Source: Brachybacterium squillarum M-6-3
Lineage (GTDB): Bacteria; Actinomycetota; Actinomycetes; Actinomycetales; Dermabacteraceae
Assembly (NCBI RefSeq): GCF_000225825.1
Contig: NZ_AGBX01000001.1
Coordinates: forward strand, 310,001-374,000
Length of the DNA: 64,000 nt
Direction: 5' to 3'
This document shows positions 47,369-56,201 of the stretch, piece after piece. Position numbers and translations under genes: made by a program. Below the pieces are notes generated by a model. That model was not told where the DNA came from. It was given only the letters and a program-made list of their open reading frames with translations, and did no database searches. Position 1 is the stretch's first letter; every line of letters starts with the position of its first letter.

Positions 47369-47905
47369 TCAGAGCACGGCGTCGATGAGCACCGTGTAGG
47401 CGTTGTCGGTGCCGTGCACGACGACGCCGGGCCGGATCGAGCCGGTGCGGCGGAACAGCAGGGCCGTGATGATGCCGACCACGAAGGCGACGGGCATGAT
47501 CAGGTCGATGCCGTGGGCGACGGCGAAGATCGCGGCGCTGCCGAGCACTGCCACCCAGGCGCCGTAGCGGCCGAGCGCGTTGGCGAGCAGTCCCAGGCCG
47601 ATCGAGATCGGGATCCAGCGGGGCCGGACCGCCCGCCAGCCGAGCGGACGCAGGCTGCGGGTGCGCAGCAGCGCCACCCTTCCCACGGCGACCAGCGACG
47701 CGAGACCGGAGACGAGGTACTGGACGATGCCGGCGGCCGGGGAGGAGGCGTCGGACATCGCCCAGATCACGCCGATCCCCATTCCGTAGGCCACGAGCGC
47801 CGCGAGCAGGGCGATGCCGAGCTCGATCCAGCCGATGGGCGGGCATGAAGTGCCCGCCCCGAGGCGGTCGGTGATCGGGGGCTGCGGGGCAGGGGTGGTG
47901 GTCAT
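47369..47905 (-). CDS. Degenerate CPBP-family membrane protein lacking the catalytic EExxxR motif
   Basis: This 178-residue protein has four or five membrane helices. It retains the second and third CPBP (CAAX protease and bacteriocin-processing) motifs, FAVAHG and HGTDN, near the C-terminus. The preceding EExxxR motif, which supplies the catalytic glutamates, is absent: the sequence runs directly from a helix ending GLLANALGRYG to AVLGSAAIFAVAHG. It is shorter than intact CPBP proteins. Protease activity is unlikely, so it is an inactive paralogue or a decaying gene. Confidence 0.7.
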   Translation of the reverse strand: MTTTPAPQPPITDRLGAGTSCPPIGWIELGIALLAALVAYGMGIGVIWAMSDASSPAAGIVQYLVSGLASLVAVGRVALLRTRSLRPLGWRAVRPRWIPISIGLGLLANALGRYGAWVAVLGSAAIFAVAHGIDLIMPVAFVVGIITALLFRRTGSIRPGVVVHGTDNAYTVLIDAVL

Positions 47906-47982
47906 GGGGCTCCGGAGAGGCGGGGACGCGGGGCGTCCGAAGGGGGATCGCGCCGGGGCTCGGCCCCGAGGCCTCGGAAGGG

Positions 47983-48216
47983 ATGGAGTGCATCACGGTG
48001 ACCGCGCGGGCACGGGTGGTCTCCTGGCTCGCCGTGCTCGCCGCGGAGGGAGCCCTGCCCCGGGGAGGACCTCGAGCGCTGTGCCCGCCTGCTGCTCGTC
48101 GTGATGGACGGGCTCTCGCTGAATCTTGCCCTGTCCAGGGGGCGGCTCGACGAGGAGCAGGAGGAGAAGGAGGAGCAGGTCATCGCCGACACGGTGGCCG
48201 CGGCCCTGCACGGCTG
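47983..48216 (+). pseudogene. Possible TetR-family regulator C-terminal remnant
   Basis: One frame gives ARARVVSWLAVLAAEGALP. After a shift, another gives EDLERCARLLLVVMDGLSLNLAL and ADTVAAALHG-stop. Together these resemble the dimerisation helices of a TetR regulator split by a frameshift. No DNA-binding domain is present. The resemblance is weak. Confidence 0.35.
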
Positions 48217-48270
48217 ATCCGCGAGGGAGGGACCGTGCACGGGGATCGGCCCGGATGCAGGGGCGTCCTC

Positions 48271-48276
48271 TACCCT
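48271..48276 (+). promoter_or_regulatory. -10 element, leaderless transcript for the DUF6318 gene
   Basis: TACCCT ends 6 bp before the GTG start at 48283, placing the expected transcription start on the start codon itself. The same spacing is seen before 57425 and 59973. Confidence 0.5.
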
Positions 48277-48282
48277 GGCCGC

Positions 48283-48936
48283 GTGAAACGTCCGACCCAG
48301 CGCATCGTCATCATCGTCCTCGCCCTGCTGCTGATGATCCCCGTCGGGGTGATCGGCATCGGGCAGCTCGGGGGCGGCTCCTCCCAGGAGGCGCAGACCG
48401 AGGATCCCCGCCCGACTGTGAACCCCTCGGAGCAGAAGCCGCGCCCCGAGGTGGCGATGCCGGAGGCGCCGGCCGTGATGCAGGAGCAGAGCGCGGAGGG
48501 CGCCGAGGCGACCCTGACGTACATGCTCGGGTCCTACACGTACATGATGACCACGGGCGACACCTCCGTCTGGGAGGGCAGCGTCGACCAGAACTGCGCC
48601 GTGTGCACCTCCTTCCTGGAGAACGCCCAGCTGCTCAGCGACCAGGGCGGCTACCTGGTCGGCGGCGAGTTCACGGTGGACGGCACGGACTTCGAGGGCA
48701 CCGGGGAGCCGCCCGCCACCGGCACCGTCACCGCGCAGTTCGCGCAGGCCGAGTCGACCCTGGTGGACGACCCGACTCGCCTGGCCTACGACCTCGACTC
48801 GGTCAGCGGCGAGCTCGCAGCGGACATGGCCTGGGACGGCGAGACCTGGCGGGTCACCGACATGAGCCTGGTGCCCGACGAGTCCGCCGCCTCCGACGCG
48901 GGCGGCGCCGCGACCTCCGACGGCGGGGCCGGCTGA
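48283..48936 (+). CDS. DUF6318-like membrane-anchored protein
   Basis: This 217-residue protein has an N-terminal hydrophobic anchor (residues about 6-28, IVIIVLALLLMIPVGVIGIG) and a Pro/Glu-rich linker. The extracellular domain contains EATLTYMLGSYTYMMTTGDTS and a Cys pair in NCAVCTSFL, as in actinobacterial DUF6318 proteins. Function is unknown. No lipobox cysteine is seen, so it is probably membrane-tethered by the signal anchor. The last 20 residues are Ala/Gly/Asp/Ser-rich. Confidence 0.72.
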   Translation: MKRPTQRIVIIVLALLLMIPVGVIGIGQLGGGSSQEAQTEDPRPTVNPSEQKPRPEVAMPEAPAVMQEQSAEGAEATLTYMLGSYTYMMTTGDTSVWEGSVDQNCAVCTSFLENAQLLSDQGGYLVGGEFTVDGTDFEGTGEPPATGTVTAQFAQAESTLVDDPTRLAYDLDSVSGELAADMAWDGETWRVTDMSLVPDESAASDAGGAATSDGGAG

Positions 48937-49059
48937 GCCTCGGGTCGCTCACGCGTCGTCACCGCGCCGGGCTGATGCTCCGTCGCACCGACTCCCCGCA
49001 CGCCCGCACGCCCCCACGCCCCCACGCCCCCACCGCCATCCTGCACAGGCGTGACGCTC

Positions 49060-49135
49060 CACGTCTGTGCCGGAATACGTCGAGATCTGTCACGTCCGTG
49101 TCGGTTGGAGGGTCGCTATCCAGCACGAACGTGAC
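49060..49135. repeat. Dispersed palindromic repeat, copy B
   Basis: Arms 49089-49108 and 49116-49135 pair at 15 of 20 positions around CTATCC. The upstream TGCCGGAATAC (49068-49078) occurs in reverse complement at 50284-50294 in copy C. It fills much of the 330-bp gap downstream of the DUF6318 gene, which holds no other feature I can support. Confidence 0.75.
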
Positions 49136-49266
49136 GTCCCCGCGGAGCTCGTCAGCGCGCGCCAGACGTGCTGCCGACGAGGCGACCTCGCGGAGCGGCT
49201 CCTCCCCAGTGCATTCGCTTCCACCGCGGTCCGACGACGCTGCGGCGGGCGAACCACACTGACGAG

Positions 49267-50226
49267 GTGTCTCGCCGTCCCGCCCCGCTCCCGGAGACCC
49301 TCCCCTGGCGGGTCTTCACGCGAGCGGAGGCGCTGGGCGCCGGCATCAGCCTCGGCAGGCTTCGCGCCTCCGACCTGGTCGGACTGCGTCCCGGACTGTT
49401 TGCGCGACGAGGGGATCGCATCGAGGAGGGCGACGCGCTCGCAGCGCTGTGCCGACACGATCCCTCCGTCGTCGGGGTCGGCCTGACCGCCGCACGCCTG
49501 CGCGACTTCCCCCTCCCCCGCGAGCACCAGTCCTGGACCATCGACACTCCCCTCCACATCGCCTCGCAGACGGGACGACGGCGCAGCGGCGGGGCACTCA
49601 TCGCCCACCGACGTGCACTCCCGCATGAGCACGTCGAGTCGACCGAGTACCGGCAGGGCGGCAGCACGCTCCGATCCCCGCTCCGCGTCACCACGCCTGC
49701 CCGGACCTGGCACGACCTCGGGGCCGAGCTCGCCGAGTGGCGACTCGTCAGCATCGGCGATCACCTGGTCCGTCATCCCCGGCCAGGCCTCGAGGGGCGG
49801 TGGGAGCCCTGGTGCGAGCCTCGAGAGCTGAAGGATCTCTGCACGGGTCCGCACGCTCCCGTCCTCCGTAAAGCGACGCAGCGCATCCGCGTCGGGTCCG
49901 ACTCCCCGATGGAGACCCTGCTGCGGCTGGCCTTCGAAGGCGCCGGGCTGCCCGCGCCGCTGCTGAACGTCCCCCTACGGGATGCGCAGAATCGGGGGCA
50001 TCACGAGCCGGACTTCCAGTGGCCCCGCTTCGGGCTCTGCGCGGAATACGACGGGCGGACCCACGCGGCACCGACTCAGGTGTCGCGGGACATCGCCCGC
50101 TCCCTCTCAGCGGAGCGCGCAGGCTTCCGGGAGCTGCGCTTCGGCGCGGAGGACGCTGCTGGCGGTGGTCGGCGCGCGGTGGCCCGTCTCCGACAGGCGC
50201 TGCACGAGCAGGGCTGGCGGGACTGA
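49267..50226 (+). CDS. AbiEi/DUF559-like endonuclease-domain protein
   Basis: This 319-residue protein has an N-terminal AbiEi-like winged-helix region (FTRAEALGAGISLGRLRASDLVGLRPGLF) and a middle domain. The C-terminal nuclease-like part contains SDSPMETLLRLAFEGAG, then HEPDFQW and LCAEYDGRTH, which supply Glu, Asp and Glu residues of a restriction-endonuclease-like core. Such solitary genes are common in Micrococcales, often in several paralogues, and their role is unknown. The GTG start at 49267 is favoured because upstream codons belong to a repeat element. It lies between two palindromic repeat copies. Confidence 0.72.
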   Translation: MSRRPAPLPETLPWRVFTRAEALGAGISLGRLRASDLVGLRPGLFARRGDRIEEGDALAALCRHDPSVVGVGLTAARLRDFPLPREHQSWTIDTPLHIASQTGRRRSGGALIAHRRALPHEHVESTEYRQGGSTLRSPLRVTTPARTWHDLGAELAEWRLVSIGDHLVRHPRPGLEGRWEPWCEPRELKDLCTGPHAPVLRKATQRIRVGSDSPMETLLRLAFEGAGLPAPLLNVPLRDAQNRGHHEPDFQWPRFGLCAEYDGRTHAAPTQVSRDIARSLSAERAGFRELRFGAEDAAGGGRRAVARLRQALHEQGWRD

Positions 50227-50273
50227 GCACCGATGGATCAGAACGGCGGGCCACCCACGCCCACCCAGGCCAC

Positions 50274-50351
50274 ACGTGTGTCGGTATTCCGGCAGGTGCG
50301 TCACGTCTGTGCTGCATGGCGGCCCTCTATCCGACGCAAACGTGACGCACC
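50274..50351. repeat. Dispersed palindromic repeat, copy C
   Basis: Arms 50295-50319 and 50327-50351 match at 19 of 25 positions; the outer 12 (GGTGCGTCACGT) are perfect. It contains CACGTCTGTGCTGC (50302-50315), shared exactly with copy A. It lies in the 239-bp gap between convergent genes, where no other gene is seen. Confidence 0.82.
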
Positions 50352-50465
50352 CTGACGAGCGACGCAAGGGGCGGCAAGACGGGGCAGCATGGCGGTGGGC
50401 GGCGCGGAGTGAGGCGACGTGGAGGGGTGAGCGCGCAGCGCTCAGCACTCACGCGGGGGCGCAAC

Positions 50466-51299
50466 TCACGCGGAGGCGCAGAGGAAGAGGTCGGTGCGGT
50501 AGGGCAGGCCGACGACGTCCCCGGGGGCGTGGCCGAGGTGCTCGTGGAGGTACCAGTCGAGGTTCCCGAGGACCCTTCCCCGGGTCTGCGCGCTCGCGGT
50601 GATCACGTAGCTGCGGGTGCGCGCGAGGTCGATCAGATCACCTGTGGGCAGGGGGTCCTCCCAGTGCACGACGTGGCGCTCGCGCACCGTGAGCCCCGCC
50701 CCGAGCGGCGGGGTGAAGTCGTCGCGCTGCACGTCGCCGGCGTGCATGATCCTCGAGAGCCGGTGCACCCAGGGCACGGTGACGTCCATCGTGTTCCACA
50801 GCAGGGCCAGCATGCCGCCGGGCCGCAGCAGCCGCCGCGCCTCACGGCTCGCGGCCTCGGTGTCGAACCAGTGCCAGGCCTGCGCGGCGGTGACGAGGTC
50901 GGCGCTGCCCTCCCCCAGGCCGGTGCGCTCGGCGGTGCCCTGCTGGGCGAGAACCGATCCCTCCCCGGGAACTTCGCCCGTCGACCGCAGCACGGCGAGC
51001 ATTGACGCGGCCGGGTCGACGGCGGTCACGGCGAGGCCGCGGCCGGCGAGGGCGCGGGAGAGCTTTCCGGTCCCGGCCCCGAGGTCGACGGCTTCCCGGG
51101 CCCCGGGCACGGCGGCGAGCATCGCGTCCAGCGCCTCGTCCGGGTAGCCGGGGCGCAGCCGGTCGTAGTCCTCCCCCGCACCCTCCCCCGCCGCGGCGAA
51201 GGCCCCGGCGAGCTCGGCGCGGCGGGCCTCGCTGGAGAAGCGCGGCTGGGAGCGGCGCGAGCGCGGCGGCACCGGAGGATGCGGGTCGGCAGGGGTCAC
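50466..51299 (-). CDS. Class I SAM-dependent methyltransferase
   Basis: This 277-residue protein has a methyltransferase fold with AVDLGAGTGKLSRAL (SAM-binding), TAVDPAASMLAVL, ADLVTAAQAWHWFD and RRLLRPGGMLALLWNTMD. The HWFD and LLWN pair matches UbiE/BioC-like methyltransferases of unknown substrate. GTG at 51299 is chosen because the following residues lead into the fold. The N-terminal 20 residues are Pro/Arg-rich. It lies downstream of the ramB-like gene with a 89-bp gap. Confidence 0.87.
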   Translation of the reverse strand: MTPADPHPPVPPRSRRSQPRFSSEARRAELAGAFAAAGEGAGEDYDRLRPGYPDEALDAMLAAVPGAREAVDLGAGTGKLSRALAGRGLAVTAVDPAASMLAVLRSTGEVPGEGSVLAQQGTAERTGLGEGSADLVTAAQAWHWFDTEAASREARRLLRPGGMLALLWNTMDVTVPWVHRLSRIMHAGDVQRDDFTPPLGAGLTVRERHVVHWEDPLPTGDLIDLARTRSYVITASAQTRGRVLGNLDWYLHEHLGHAPGDVVGLPYRTDLFLCASA

Positions 51300-51388
51300 G
51301 GCCGGAATCCTCGGCGAGCAGTACGCACGGGGACGGCGGGACGGGCAGTCGTCCAGCGTCGCAGCGGGGCCCGGCGAGAGCATCTCGC

Positions 51389-52909
51389 TCAGGCGGGTGC
51401 GGGTCCGTCGGCCTCCGCGGGGTCGGGCGCGTGGCGCTCCAGGAACTCGAGCATCGAGACCCGGTCCACACCGGTGAAGGTGCCCGAGGGCATGGCCGCC
51501 AGCAGCGAGGCGTGCAGGTGGGCGACGGGCCAGACGGAGCCGCTCCAGCGCTCCTCGAGGGCGGCGGAGGGGCGGCGGCAGCAGGCCGGGTCGGGGCAGG
51601 TGGAGGCGTGGCGGCGGGTGGTCTCGCGGCCGCGGAACCACTTGGTGTGGTCGTAGCGGGTGCCCACCGAGATCGAGTACTCCCCACCGGAGCCGGCCTC
51701 GATGGTGGAGGTGCACCAGTAGGTGCCGCCGGGCTTGTCGGTGTACTGGTAGTACGGCGTCATCCGGTCCTCGCTCTTGAAGACCCGACGGGCGCTCCAC
51801 CAGCGGCACACCTGCTGTCCTTCCACCGCCCCGAGGGCATCGGTCGGGAAGCGGACGTCGTCGTTCTGGTAGGCCTTGAGGATCGCGCCGCTGGAGTGGA
51901 CCTTGAGGAAGTGGACGGGGATGTCCAGGTGGTGGGTGGCGAGGTTCGTGAAGCGGTGGGCGGCGGTCTCGTAGGTGACGGCGAACTCGTCGCGCAGGTC
52001 CTCGACGGACAGCTCCCGCTGCACCTTCGCGGCGCGCAGGAACTCCACCGCCCCCTCCTCCGGCAGCAGCAGGGCGCTGGCCAGGTAGTTCACCTCCACC
52101 CGCTGCTGCAGCAGGTCGCCGTAGTCGGCGGGCTCGTCCTTGCCCAGCACGTGGGCGGCGATGGCCTGCAGCACGGTGGCGCGGGCGTCGGAGACCCGCC
52201 GGTTCAGCGGCAGGTAGATCCGCATGTGCTCGGCGTCGGTGATGGAGCGGGTGGAGTGGGGCAGGTCCGGCACCGAGTGCAGGGTGAAGCCGAGCCGCGC
52301 GGCCAGCAGGGACACCTTGCGGTGCGAGAGGGGTCCGTCGCGGTGGTCGATGCGGGCCAGCAGGTCGCGGGCGAGGGTCTCCAGCTCGGGGTAGTAGTTG
52401 CCGGCGCGGGACTGCTCGGCGCGCATCTGGCCGTTGACCCTCCGCGCCTCCTCGGGGGTGGCGGCGCGCTGCTCGTGCAGCAGCCGCAGCTCCTGGTGGA
52501 GGCCCAGGATGGTCTGGATCGCGGCGTCGGAGAGGGTCTTGCGCACGGGCAGCTCGGGCAGGCCGAGGCTGCGGTACAGCGCCCCGGCCTGCGCTTTCTC
52601 CAGGGCGATCTCGAGGGCGGCGCGACGATCGGGGGCCTCGGCGCGCAGCAGGTCCTCTACGGCGACGCCGAGTGCCTCGGCGATCCGGGCCAGCTCGCTG
52701 AGCCGCAGCTCCCGCTTGCCGTTCTCGATCACGGAGACCTGCGAGGGGGCGCGGTCGAGCCGTTCGGCGAGCTGCTGCAGGGAGAGGCCGCGCTGCTGGC
52801 GGCGGGCGCGGATGCGGCGGCCGATGGTGAGCGCGTCGTAGCCGTGCTCGGCCGAGGGCGAGCCGGCGGGGTCCGCCGCGGGGGCGGGCGAGGGTCGATC
52901 AGGGGTCAT
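51389..52909 (-). CDS. ramB: RamB-like transcriptional regulator of acetate/glyoxylate metabolism
   Basis: This 506-residue regulator has an N-terminal XRE HTH (about 28-85: IGRRIRARRQQRGLSLQQLAERLD, PSQVSVIENGKREL), an IrrE-like middle region (about 190-310, with ALLLPEE) and a C-terminal short-chain fatty-acyl regulator domain containing a Cys-rich stretch (TCPDPACCRRP). This layout is that of RamB/PrpC-type regulators. RamB represses or tunes aceA/aceB in Corynebacterium. It is divergent from aceA here, which supports the assignment. The ATG at 52909 directly precedes the unstructured lead. Confidence 0.87.
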   Translation of the reverse strand: MTPDRPSPAPAADPAGSPSAEHGYDALTIGRRIRARRQQRGLSLQQLAERLDRAPSQVSVIENGKRELRLSELARIAEALGVAVEDLLRAEAPDRRAALEIALEKAQAGALYRSLGLPELPVRKTLSDAAIQTILGLHQELRLLHEQRAATPEEARRVNGQMRAEQSRAGNYYPELETLARDLLARIDHRDGPLSHRKVSLLAARLGFTLHSVPDLPHSTRSITDAEHMRIYLPLNRRVSDARATVLQAIAAHVLGKDEPADYGDLLQQRVEVNYLASALLLPEEGAVEFLRAAKVQRELSVEDLRDEFAVTYETAAHRFTNLATHHLDIPVHFLKVHSSGAILKAYQNDDVRFPTDALGAVEGQQVCRWWSARRVFKSEDRMTPYYQYTDKPGGTYWCTSTIEAGSGGEYSISVGTRYDHTKWFRGRETTRRHASTCPDPACCRRPSAALEERWSGSVWPVAHLHASLLAAMPSGTFTGVDRVSMLEFLERHAPDPAEADGPAPA

Positions 52910-52925
52910 GCGGCGAGGATGGCAC

Positions 52926-52963
52926 GGAAAGTTCTGATCGGCAGAAGTTTGGCGAAAGTTCTT
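52926..52963. promoter_or_regulatory. Candidate RamB operator sites upstream of ramB/aceA
   Basis: GGAAAGTTCTG (52926-52936) and AGAAGTTTGGCGAAAGTTC (within 52943-52963) carry repeated AAAGTT motifs resembling the corynebacterial RamB box. They lie 17-54 bp upstream of the ramB start and about 120-150 bp before aceA. The remaining gap (to 53078) contains the dyad GTGGT CAC ACCAC (53003-53015) and an AAGGAG ribosome-binding site. Confidence 0.5.
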
Positions 52964-53078
52964 CGGAATCCCCTCTTCTGGAGCGGTTGACGCGGCCCCA
53001 CAGTGGTCACACCACGGCGATTTCGCCGACTGCGGCACTCCCGCCGCGTGGTGACCGACCGGTAATAAGGAGCCGACG

Positions 53079-54392
53079 ATGCAGCAGTTCACCCGCCCCG
53101 GAACCCCCACCACGACCGCCGAGGAGCTCGCCACCGCCTGGGAGGTCGACCCCCGCTGGGAGGGCGTGCGACGCGACCACACGGCCGAGGACGTCGTCTC
53201 CCTCGCCGGCCCGGTCCGCGAGGAGCACACCCTGGCCCGTCGCGGCGCCGAGCGGCTCTGGCAGCAGATCCAGGACAACACCACCGACCCCTCCTCCTGG
53301 GTGCGGGCGCTGGGCGCGCTGACCGGCAACCAGGCCGTGCAGCAGGTGCGCGGCGGCCTGCAGGCCATCTACCTCTCCGGCTGGCAGGTCGCCGCGGACG
53401 CGAACCTCTCCGGGCAGACCTACCCCGACCAGTCCCTCTACCCCGCCAACTCCGTGCCCTCCGTGGTCCGCCGCATCAACAACGCGCTGCTGCGGGCCGG
53501 GCAGATCGAGTTCGCCGAGACCGGCAGCACCTCCCGCGACTGGATGGCCCCGATCGTGGCCGACGCGGAGGCCGGCTTCGGCGGCCCCCTGAACGCCTAC
53601 GAGCTGATGCACTCGATGATCGCGGCCGGCGCCGCGGGCGTGCACTGGGAGGACCAGCTGGCCAGCGAGAAGAAGTGCGGCCACATGGGCGGCAAGGTGC
53701 TGGTCCCGACCTCGCAGCACATCCGCACCCTGAACGCGGCGCGGCTGGCGGCGGACGTCGCCGGGGTGCCCTCGGTGATCATCGCCCGCACCGACGCCCT
53801 CGCCGCGAACCTGCTGACCAGCGACGTCGACGAGCGGGACCACGAGTTCCTCACCGGCGAGCGCACCGCGGAGGGCTTCTACGAGGTGAAGAACGGCATC
53901 GAACCGGTCATCGCCCGCGGCCTGGCCTACGCACCCTACGCGGACCTGCTGTGGGTGGAGTCCTCCACCCCGGACCTCGAGCTGGCCCGGGCCTTCGCGG
54001 AGCGGATCCACCGCGACTTCCCCGACCAGAAGCTCGCCTACAACTGCTCCCCCAGCTTCAACTGGAAGCAGCACCTGGACGACGAGCAGATCGCGAGCTT
54101 CCAGCGGGAGCTGGCCGCGATGGGCTACGCCTTCCAGTTCATCACCCTCGCCGGCTTCCACTCCCTCAACCACGGGATGTTCGAGCTGGCGCGCGACTAC
54201 CAGGAGCGCCAGATGTCGGCCTACGTCGAGCTGCAGGAGGCCGAGTTCGCCTCGGCCGCGCACGGCTTCACCGCCCACAAGCACCAGGCGGAGGTCGGCA
54301 CCGGCTACTTCGACCGCGTGTCCACCGCGCTGAACCCGCACAGCAGCACCCTCGCGCTGGCCGGGTCCACCGAGACCGCGCAGTTCCACTGA
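53079..54392 (+). CDS. aceA: Isocitrate lyase
   Basis: This 437-residue enzyme splits isocitrate into glyoxylate and succinate, first step of the glyoxylate shunt. The catalytic loop [11 protein letters not shown] (about residue 197, Cys nucleophile), [22 protein letters not shown] and [15 protein letters not shown] are all intact. An AAGGAG ribosome-binding site lies 7 bp before the ATG. Malate synthase follows at 36 bp, and the ramB-like regulator is divergent. Growth on acetate or fatty acids would need this pair. Confidence 0.97.
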   Translation: MQQFTRPGTPTTTAEELATAWEVDPRWEGVRRDHTAEDVVSLAGPVREEHTLARRGAERLWQQIQDNTTDPSSWVRALGALTGNQAVQQVRGGLQAIYLSGWQVAADANLSGQTYPDQSLYPANSVPSVVRRINNALLRAGQIEFAETGSTSRDWMAPIVADAEAGFGGPLNAYELMHSMIAAGAAGVHWEDQLASEKKCGHMGGKVLVPTSQHIRTLNAARLAADVAGVPSVIIARTDALAANLLTSDVDERDHEFLTGERTAEGFYEVKNGIEPVIARGLAYAPYADLLWVESSTPDLELARAFAERIHRDFPDQKLAYNCSPSFNWKQHLDDEQIASFQRELAAMGYAFQFITLAGFHSLNHGMFELARDYQERQMSAYVELQEAEFASAAHGFTAHKHQAEVGTGYFDRVSTALNPHSSTLALAGSTETAQFH

Positions 54393-54428
54393 GATCTTCC
54401 AGCCCAGACATCGGACAGGAGTCCCGTC

Positions 54429-56096
54429 ATGACCGTCACCGACCACGGCACCCCCCGCACCAACACCACCACCCGCCCCGCGACCCCGGGGCTGCGCGCC
54501 CCCACCGGCACCCTCGAGGTGGACGGCGAGATGGAGCACCGCTTCGAGGAGGTGCTCACCCCCGAGGCCCTGGCCTTCGTGGCCGAGCTGCACGACCGCT
54601 TCGCGCGGCGCCGCTACGAGCTGCTGACGGACCGTCGGGTGCGGCGGGACTCGATCTCCGGCGGCGGCACCTTCGACTTCCGCGCCGAGACCTGGCGGAT
54701 CCGGGAGGACCCCGACTGGCGGGTCGCCGGCGCCGGGCCCGGCCTGGAGGACCGTCGGGTGGAGATCACCGGCCCCACCGACCGCAAGATGACCATCAAC
54801 GCGATGAACTCGGGCGCGAAGGTCTGGCTGGCCGACCACGAGGACGCCCTGAGCCCGACCTGGCACAACCAGATCCAGGGGCAGATCAACCTGTACGACG
54901 CGATCCGTCGGCAGATCGACTTCGTCTCCGACGAGGGCAAGGAGTACCGCCTGGGCGAGGAGACGCCGACCATCGTCTTCCGTCCGCGCGGCTGGCACCT
55001 GACCGAGAAGCACCTGCGCTACACGGGACCGGGCCGCCAGCCCGGCCGGGCCATCGCCTCCCTGGTCGACGCGGGGCTGTACCTGTTCCACAACGCGCGC
55101 GAGCTGATCGCCCGCGGCCGCGGGCCGTACCTGTACCTGCCCAAGCTGGAGAGCCGACACGAGGCGCGACTGTGGGACGAGGTGTTCACCCTGGCCGAGG
55201 AGAGGCTGGGCATCGAGCACGGCACCATCCGGGCGACGGTGCTGATCGAGACCCTGCCCGCGGCCTTCGAGATGGAGGAGATCCTCTACGAGCTGCGCGA
55301 CCACTGCGCGGGCCTGAACGCGGGCCGCTGGGACTACCTGTTCTCGGTGATCAAGATGTACCGGGACCGGGGCCGGCGGCACGTGCTGCCGGACCGCGGG
55401 CAGCTGACGATGACGGTCCCCTTCATGCGGGCCTACACGGAGCTGCTGGTGTCCACCTGCCACCGTCGCGGCGCCCACGCGATCGGCGGGATGAGCGCCT
55501 TCATCCCCTCGCGGCGGGACCCGGAGGTCACCGAGCACGCCCTCGCGAAGGTCTCCGAGGACAAGCGGCGGGAGGCGACCGACGGCTTCGACGGCACCTG
55601 GGTGGCCCATCCGGACCTGGTGCCGGCGGCGCGCGCCGAGTTCGAGCCCTTCCTGGGGGAGCGGCCGAACCAGCTGCACCGGCGGCGGGAGGACGTCGAG
55701 GTGCATGCCGAGGACCTGCTGGACCTGCGGGTCGAGGGCGGGAAGGTCACCGAGCAGGGGGTGCGGCAGAACATCACCGTCGCCCTGCGCTACCTGGACA
55801 GCTGGCTGCGCGGCCAGGGTGCGGCGGCCATCGACAACCTGATGGAGGACGCCGCGACCGCGGAGATCTCCCGCTCGCAGCTGTGGCAGTGGATCAACCA
55901 GGGGGTGTGCACCGATGAGGGCCGCCCGGTGACCACGGAGCGGGTCGAGTACCTGATCGACCACGCCGCCGAGGAGCTGGGCGACGCGGAGGGCTCGCGG
56001 ATGCAGGACGCCGCGGAGGTGCTGAAGGACGCGGTGCTCGGCATCGACTTCCCGGCCTTCCTGACCCTGCCGGCCTACGACCGCTACCTGGGCTGA
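54429..56096 (+). CDS. aceB: Malate synthase A
   Basis: This 555-residue enzyme condenses glyoxylate with acetyl-CoA to malate. It is the A-type TIM-barrel form: [83 protein letters not shown] and the catalytic-Asp C-terminal domain. It is second in the aceAB operon and followed by a strong bidirectional terminator. Confidence 0.97.
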   Translation: MTVTDHGTPRTNTTTRPATPGLRAPTGTLEVDGEMEHRFEEVLTPEALAFVAELHDRFARRRYELLTDRRVRRDSISGGGTFDFRAETWRIREDPDWRVAGAGPGLEDRRVEITGPTDRKMTINAMNSGAKVWLADHEDALSPTWHNQIQGQINLYDAIRRQIDFVSDEGKEYRLGEETPTIVFRPRGWHLTEKHLRYTGPGRQPGRAIASLVDAGLYLFHNARELIARGRGPYLYLPKLESRHEARLWDEVFTLAEERLGIEHGTIRATVLIETLPAAFEMEEILYELRDHCAGLNAGRWDYLFSVIKMYRDRGRRHVLPDRGQLTMTVPFMRAYTELLVSTCHRRGAHAIGGMSAFIPSRRDPEVTEHALAKVSEDKRREATDGFDGTWVAHPDLVPAARAEFEPFLGERPNQLHRRREDVEVHAEDLLDLRVEGGKVTEQGVRQNITVALRYLDSWLRGQGAAAIDNLMEDAATAEISRSQLWQWINQGVCTDEGRPVTTERVEYLIDHAAEELGDAEGSRMQDAAEVLKDAVLGIDFPAFLTLPAYDRYLG

Positions 56097-56141
56097 GCAT
56101 CGTGGCCTGACCGTCGCGACCTGATCCCCGGCCCGCTCGTG

Positions 56142-56182
56142 ACAGGAGCCCCCGACCCGTGACCCGGGTCGGGGGCTCCTGT
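56142..56182. terminator. Bidirectional terminator between aceB and the alcohol dehydrogenase
   Basis: A perfect 17-bp stem, ACAGGAGCCCCCGACCC (56142-56158) with its complement (56166-56182), has a 7-nt loop. It lies between convergent genes. Confidence 0.9.
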
Positions 56183-56201
56183 ACGGCGTGGAGGGGCCGG
56201 A

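Noticed and set aside
49168..49266. Longer N-terminus for the endonuclease-like protein from 49168
   Set aside because: The extra codons lie close behind repeat copy B and lack family similarity; GTG at 49267 begins the recognisable N-terminal region.
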